This document shows positions 18,064 to 21,668 of a stretch of 21,668 nucleotides of DNA, one piece after another. The position numbers and the translations under genes are program-made. Source of the stretch: Rhodocollybia butyracea (lineage: Eukaryota; Basidiomycota; Agaricomycetes; Agaricales; Omphalotaceae); NCBI GenBank assembly GCA_015501585.1, contig JADNRY010000917.1:1-21668 (forward strand), written 5' to 3'. Position 1 is the stretch's first letter. Each line of letters begins with the position of its first letter. The notes under the pieces are model-generated. The model made no database searches and was not told the origin of the DNA. It was given only the letters and a program-made list of their open reading frames with translations.

Positions 18064-19498
18064 CTACTGCTTCTTCTTCTTAAGCTCTACAGCCAAAGAG
18101 CTTGTTGGACAGCCACGTTTTAAATTTTTACTACCACCGGTTTCCGTCCTACCTGTACTCTCGTTCATACCATCGCTGCCATCAAAGTTAAAGTTGTCCT
18201 CCTGATCATCAGATGTATTTCCCTGTATCAATAGGGATGTTGAGCAATTTGTTTCCTTTTGTACACGGCACATACCTTGTCCTCGCACCCAATGTGATCT
18301 TCATCAGTGTTGTCCTCGCGTTCAGCATCGGAATTGTCAAAGCTAAATTCCACAAGCTCTGTGATGGCCTGCGTGCGATCCTTGTTTGACATCTTTGTGT
18401 TGGTATCTGCACCCTGTGACAACGCGCCCGATTTTCGACTGAAAAAAGTTAAAACATGTGAACATAACATGAAAATATTGTCGTACCTTGCCAGAACAAA
18501 CCACTTATGGCAAATTGATTCCATTACATTGTTGTCCAAATCAATCCACTTGCTGATTCGCGCCAAATGTCGCCTGTACACAGGCTCACTGATGTTTTCG
18601 TCGAGCTTGATATAGCTGTAATACCCTTCTTTCCACTGAGATAGGCAGTGCTCAATCTCAAAAGCATTTGTGAGTTGAGTGAATAACCGATAAGCAGAAT
18701 TTGCTCACTATCGCAAATAAGAATGCCATAGCTTCGACAGGCATCAGATCGAAGGATACGTGTTGGTGATTACCATATGCTTGTTTCCCATAGAAAAGAG
18801 CCATGCAAATGCTCTGAAAGATTATTGGATTTTGCATGTATCTTGTCCAAGCAACAGGATCCTGGTATGAGTATCAGTCAGTAGAGAGTGGTCTCAAAAA
18901 AACAAAATGAACCTCGATAATACCAGCCGAAGTCAGTACTCAATGCAAGGTAAAGCTCTTTGTTGTTCTTGATAGTTTTTCGTCCCATTCCTGATTTAAA
19001 CTTGAATAATGGCTGGACCAGAGGCTCGATCCGAGTATGAGAGGCAGCCCGCATGCGCGTCCCCCTTCGGAACATCTGCATCATGTCAAAAAGCAATAAA
19101 CATGTACCATTGTTTTCATCTCTTCAGTGAGCTTGATAGGCAGCTCATCATCTGTAATATATATCCCAGAATACTTCTTCCATATTTCGATTGCCCAATT
19201 GATCTGAACGTCGCTAGCTGGAAACATGTTGCTACAAATGATGAAGGCTTCATATGTGTGAAGACCGAGTCCAAGCATTTTTTTTCGTGAGCCCGAGGTA
19301 GTCTTTTAGTGATGTACCATCTGTATTTGCGCGAACTTCAGGCGGTTGCATCCCAGACACGCCGCTATTGTCTTCCTCTTCCTCCTGAATAGCTACTTGG
19401 GTGGCTTTGGGACTGGCAGTGGCAGCAGTGTCGGCTGGCGGTTGTGTTCAGGATGGAGTGGGGAGCGGGCCAGCAGGGTTGGTGGTACGTGGAGCCAT
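18064..19498 (-). pseudogene. DUF6532-like protein gene (multiple lesions)
   Basis: Minus strand, six exons. The likely ATG is at 19498 (MAPRTTNPAGPLPTPS), but TGA follows in frame at 19450-19448. Reading continues past it through an acidic segment (IQEEEEDNSG) to a run of eight A at about 19277-19284, where the frame shifts. Then comes LGLHTYEAFIICSNMFPASD. Intron 19076-19107 is only 32 nt. The next exon has RAASHTRIEPLVQPLF. Intron 18862-18912 as read leaves a one-base frame mismatch. Then YMQNPIIFQSICMALFYGKQ; intron 18657-18708; IEHCLSQWKEGYY and VYRRHLARISKW; intron 18439-18486; a Ser/Asp-rich region; intron 18223-18275; and a tail ending ELKKKKQ at TAG 18064-18066. The order NPIIFQ, then CxxxW, then YRRHL-xxL/I-xxW fits the fungal DUF6532 family, whose function is unknown. 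The downstream exons are intact, so decay seems limited to the 5' half. A downstream start is an alternative. Confidence 0.6.
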
Positions 19499-19558
19499 TT
19501 TAGCAATGGGTGTCTTGGTGTTGCTGTTATGTGCCACTGGGTGCGGTGGCGACTGCGT

Positions 19559-21396
19559 TATTTGGGTATTTATGTGTAGGTATGCGAAAGGTGCTATAAA
19601 ACAACCTAACAAAAACACTACCGCACCTAACCAGACTATCGATATGTAAGGGAGCGAGGGCGGGTTGTCAGAGATTCCCCGAGGGAAAGCTTTGTAATAT
19701 CGGATGTACGCGCGCGACTGCTCCAGGTTCAAGACTGTAGCGCTAACGTGGGTAACTAAGCTTAGACAACTCTTAGAACTAAGTCGAGAGAAGCCTAGTT
19801 GAGGTGTACGAGTGTACGAGGGAACCAGGTATGTATGTCCAAATCAATTAACCAAAACCAAAACCAATACAACGAAACTAAGATTCTCCTAGGCAAACTC
19901 TGGCTCTAGCTAGAATAGTAATCTCGAGGTTTGTCAACAACCCTAGGCAAACTCTGGCACTAGCTGCTGTGACGCCGTAAAGTCCTCGACCAAACTCTGG
20001 GCCAAGCTACGATATTGTGAGTGAACTTAATCACTAGGAACTCGTACCACAATCTTAGTGGCTTGTCTAACTTCGTGAAGAAGTCAACTAAGGAACCCTC
20101 ACTCTGGAGCCGAATAATCCCTACTAGAAGCCGTCCCCTCTAAGGAAGCAACTAGATTTGAGTTGATCTGGAGTTCGAGAGAACTCTACACACTTAAATT
20201 CGATCAAGATATAAATGGGCTTTGCGAAGCGCGTGAAGTTTATTACTTTCTTAAGATAACCAAGTCAGGAGGTGTCACGCTACTGATCCCGTGGGGACGT
20301 TCTACGGAGCACTGGTCTTAGCAGTCAAGTCGAGGGCAAGAAACTTGTCTTATTGAATAAATATATCTGGCTTATATACTGAGTAGAGAGAGTTTAATAC
20401 GAAAAATAGATGAAACAGATACGGAGAGAGACGGAAAGAAAGTGGAACAGAGGAATCTGGCTCGGAAAGGAAACTCCAGCCTATATATGGTACACACGAT
20501 AAAGAAATAGTCCATTCTTGGGTATATATCAGAGGTAAAATATGATTTCGTGAGGATTAACATAGTTTTAGAGTGTTTTGATCCGAGCGAGGTTTCTCCG
20601 ATTACTCCACAATTCTCCGGGGTCAGGAGTACCTTTACGCTTCATGATCACTCGCCGCCCGGTTTCCCTTGGGTGAGTTTCATTCTATTCCTCGGATAGT
20701 TCTGTCCATCCTGAGTGTGATTAACATTCTCTCGAGAAGGCCTGTTATCTAGCTTTCCAACGACACCACTTATGATAATCTCGAGCAACTGCGCTGAGTA
20801 TGTACAAGTGATTCCCGATAGTCGGCTTTAACGGATAAGACCTTCCGTGTATGATTTCTAAGATCAAATGTTTCGATTTGCCAAGGCTATCCCGGCGCGT
20901 AGCTTTCCGTAGGTCCGCTAAGCATGTTTCTACCGTCCTCACGGTCGCACCGGTGCCGCGAATAGACCTCTACGGTTTCCCTCGGATTGTTCTGGTCCAT
21001 TGTTACGGACTGTAAAGTCCACATCTTAACATAGCTCGTTGGGGTCTTAGTGCGAGGGATGCCTTCCCTCATAATTCCTTCCCTCGAGTAACGTGTTGGC
21101 TTAGTACTTATCCCGCTTCGAGATGTCCTGTAGTTTAGAGAGTATACACTCTTGGGTATAACTAGATTGACCGTCTAGCGTCACATCTCCGGGCAGCCCA
21201 GGTATCCTCGCTAGCTTGGCTCTAGGCTACGCTTGTGGGCGTACCTTCACGGCTCGCTGAGTATTATTGTTAAGTTCTTTGCCTCGGCAACAGCTATCAC
21301 GCTCGGGCTCCGTATAACTCTCTTATTGCATTGTATAACACGTACAAAGCGTCAAAATGTACGGTTACACGCCTTAGGCCGATTTTAGGCCTAATA
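19559..21396 (-). mobile_element. Long LTR, second copy, inverted (1838 bp); probable 3' LTR
   Basis: The reverse complement matches 12460-14733 from TATTAGGCC at 21396 to CCCAAATA at 19559, but lacks about 440 bases. One missing piece is the first GTTACTTGCC segment. Another is roughly 390 bases after CTTCACG, corresponding to about 13677-14060. The flanks (TCTCCCCC on the right, GCGT on the left, plus strand) are not a duplication. Read on the minus strand, the upstream flank is TTTGGGGGAGA, a polypurine tract. I therefore infer that this is the 3' LTR of an element whose body lies beyond 21397. The TATA box (TATATAAGCC on the minus strand near 20371) points toward the DUF6532-like gene. 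Confidence 0.7.
21120..21189 (-). other. 70-nt stem-rich segment, second LTR copy
   Basis: It has the same closing stem GAGATGT/ACATCTC and the same two inner hairpins as 12667-12736. The four base differences from that copy (A/G, TT/CG, C/T) all fall in loops or single-stranded joints. Confidence 0.45.
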
Positions 21397-21668
21397 TCTC
21401 CCCCAAACTAATGATCTGACCGTCCCCGGTCAGCCACTAAGCCCAGGATCGACTCTGCTAGCAATCCCTTTTGTTCTCTCGGCATTTAGCATTCTAATTC
21501 CTTTCCCGTGGACTAGTTTCTGGACGCACTACTCCTAAGTTTACCGGATCATTTTCGGCTCCGGGCGCTTAGGTGAATCAGGTGTTAACAATTGAATTGA
21601 TCTTTGAAACAGCGTATGCGCGGGCGCCTAGACTCCTGATTGGGGATCCCAATCATTTCCTCGATAAC
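21397..21668 (-). mobile_element. 3' end of LTR element interior, cut by window edge
   Basis: Directly next to the LTR, the minus strand carries the polypurine tract TTTGGGGGAGA. The rest is presumed 3' untranslated or late pol sequence of the same element. I find no domain in the 270 bases available. Confidence 0.45.

Overview
The window looks like a transposon-rich stretch of a basidiomycete (Agaricomycetes) nuclear genome. Every gene I can rebuild is split by 48-78 nt GT-AG introns. Two protein families resemble ones I know mainly from Agaricomycetes: a DUF6532-like protein, and a large coiled-coil protein with a CxxH motif. LTR elements with GGGGGAGA polypurine tracts and MITE-like elements are interleaved. 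I see no convincing rRNA, canonical tRNA or CRISPR. Nearly every gene is broken, so this reads as a record of gene decay and nested insertion.

Layout. (1) 1-6992: a tandem array of about 2-2.5 kb units. Each unit carries a secreted-type first exon, a middle domain, a C-terminal exon with a W-P/Lys-rich motif, a 3'-UTR-type intron and a conserved promoter with a TATA box. There is one partial copy (1-296) and three further copies (1390-2219, 3487-4823, 6117-6992). All have frameshifts, stops, deletions or truncation. A 330-bp MITE with 66-bp inverted ends sits in the third promoter region (5233-5562). (2) 6993-9649: an element with CAGTCACCCTG ends flanked by TA. A short non-coding LTR element (7998-9568, target duplication CTATA) is nested inside it. 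(3) 10088-15670, minus strand: one large gene interrupted by two solo LTRs. One is 305 bp (duplication ATGCC), the other 2274 bp (duplication CCGG). Removing each LTR with one duplication copy restores the same reading frame. (4) 15671-18063: a palindromic bZIP-type site, an array of diverged ~170-bp repeats, and a stray fragment of the region-1 promoter repeat. (5) 18064-19498, minus: a DUF6532-like gene with several lesions. (6) 19559-21668, minus: a second, shorter copy of the 2.3-kb LTR preceded by a polypurine tract. It is probably the 3' LTR of an element whose body continues past the window. Its promoter faces the DUF6532-like gene about 60 bp away.

The genes do not form a pathway. The most informative signals are the two frame-preserving LTR insertions, the inverted pair of long LTRs with an embedded conserved ~70-nt stem-rich segment, and the decaying tandem family of secreted-type proteins with conserved non-coding parts.
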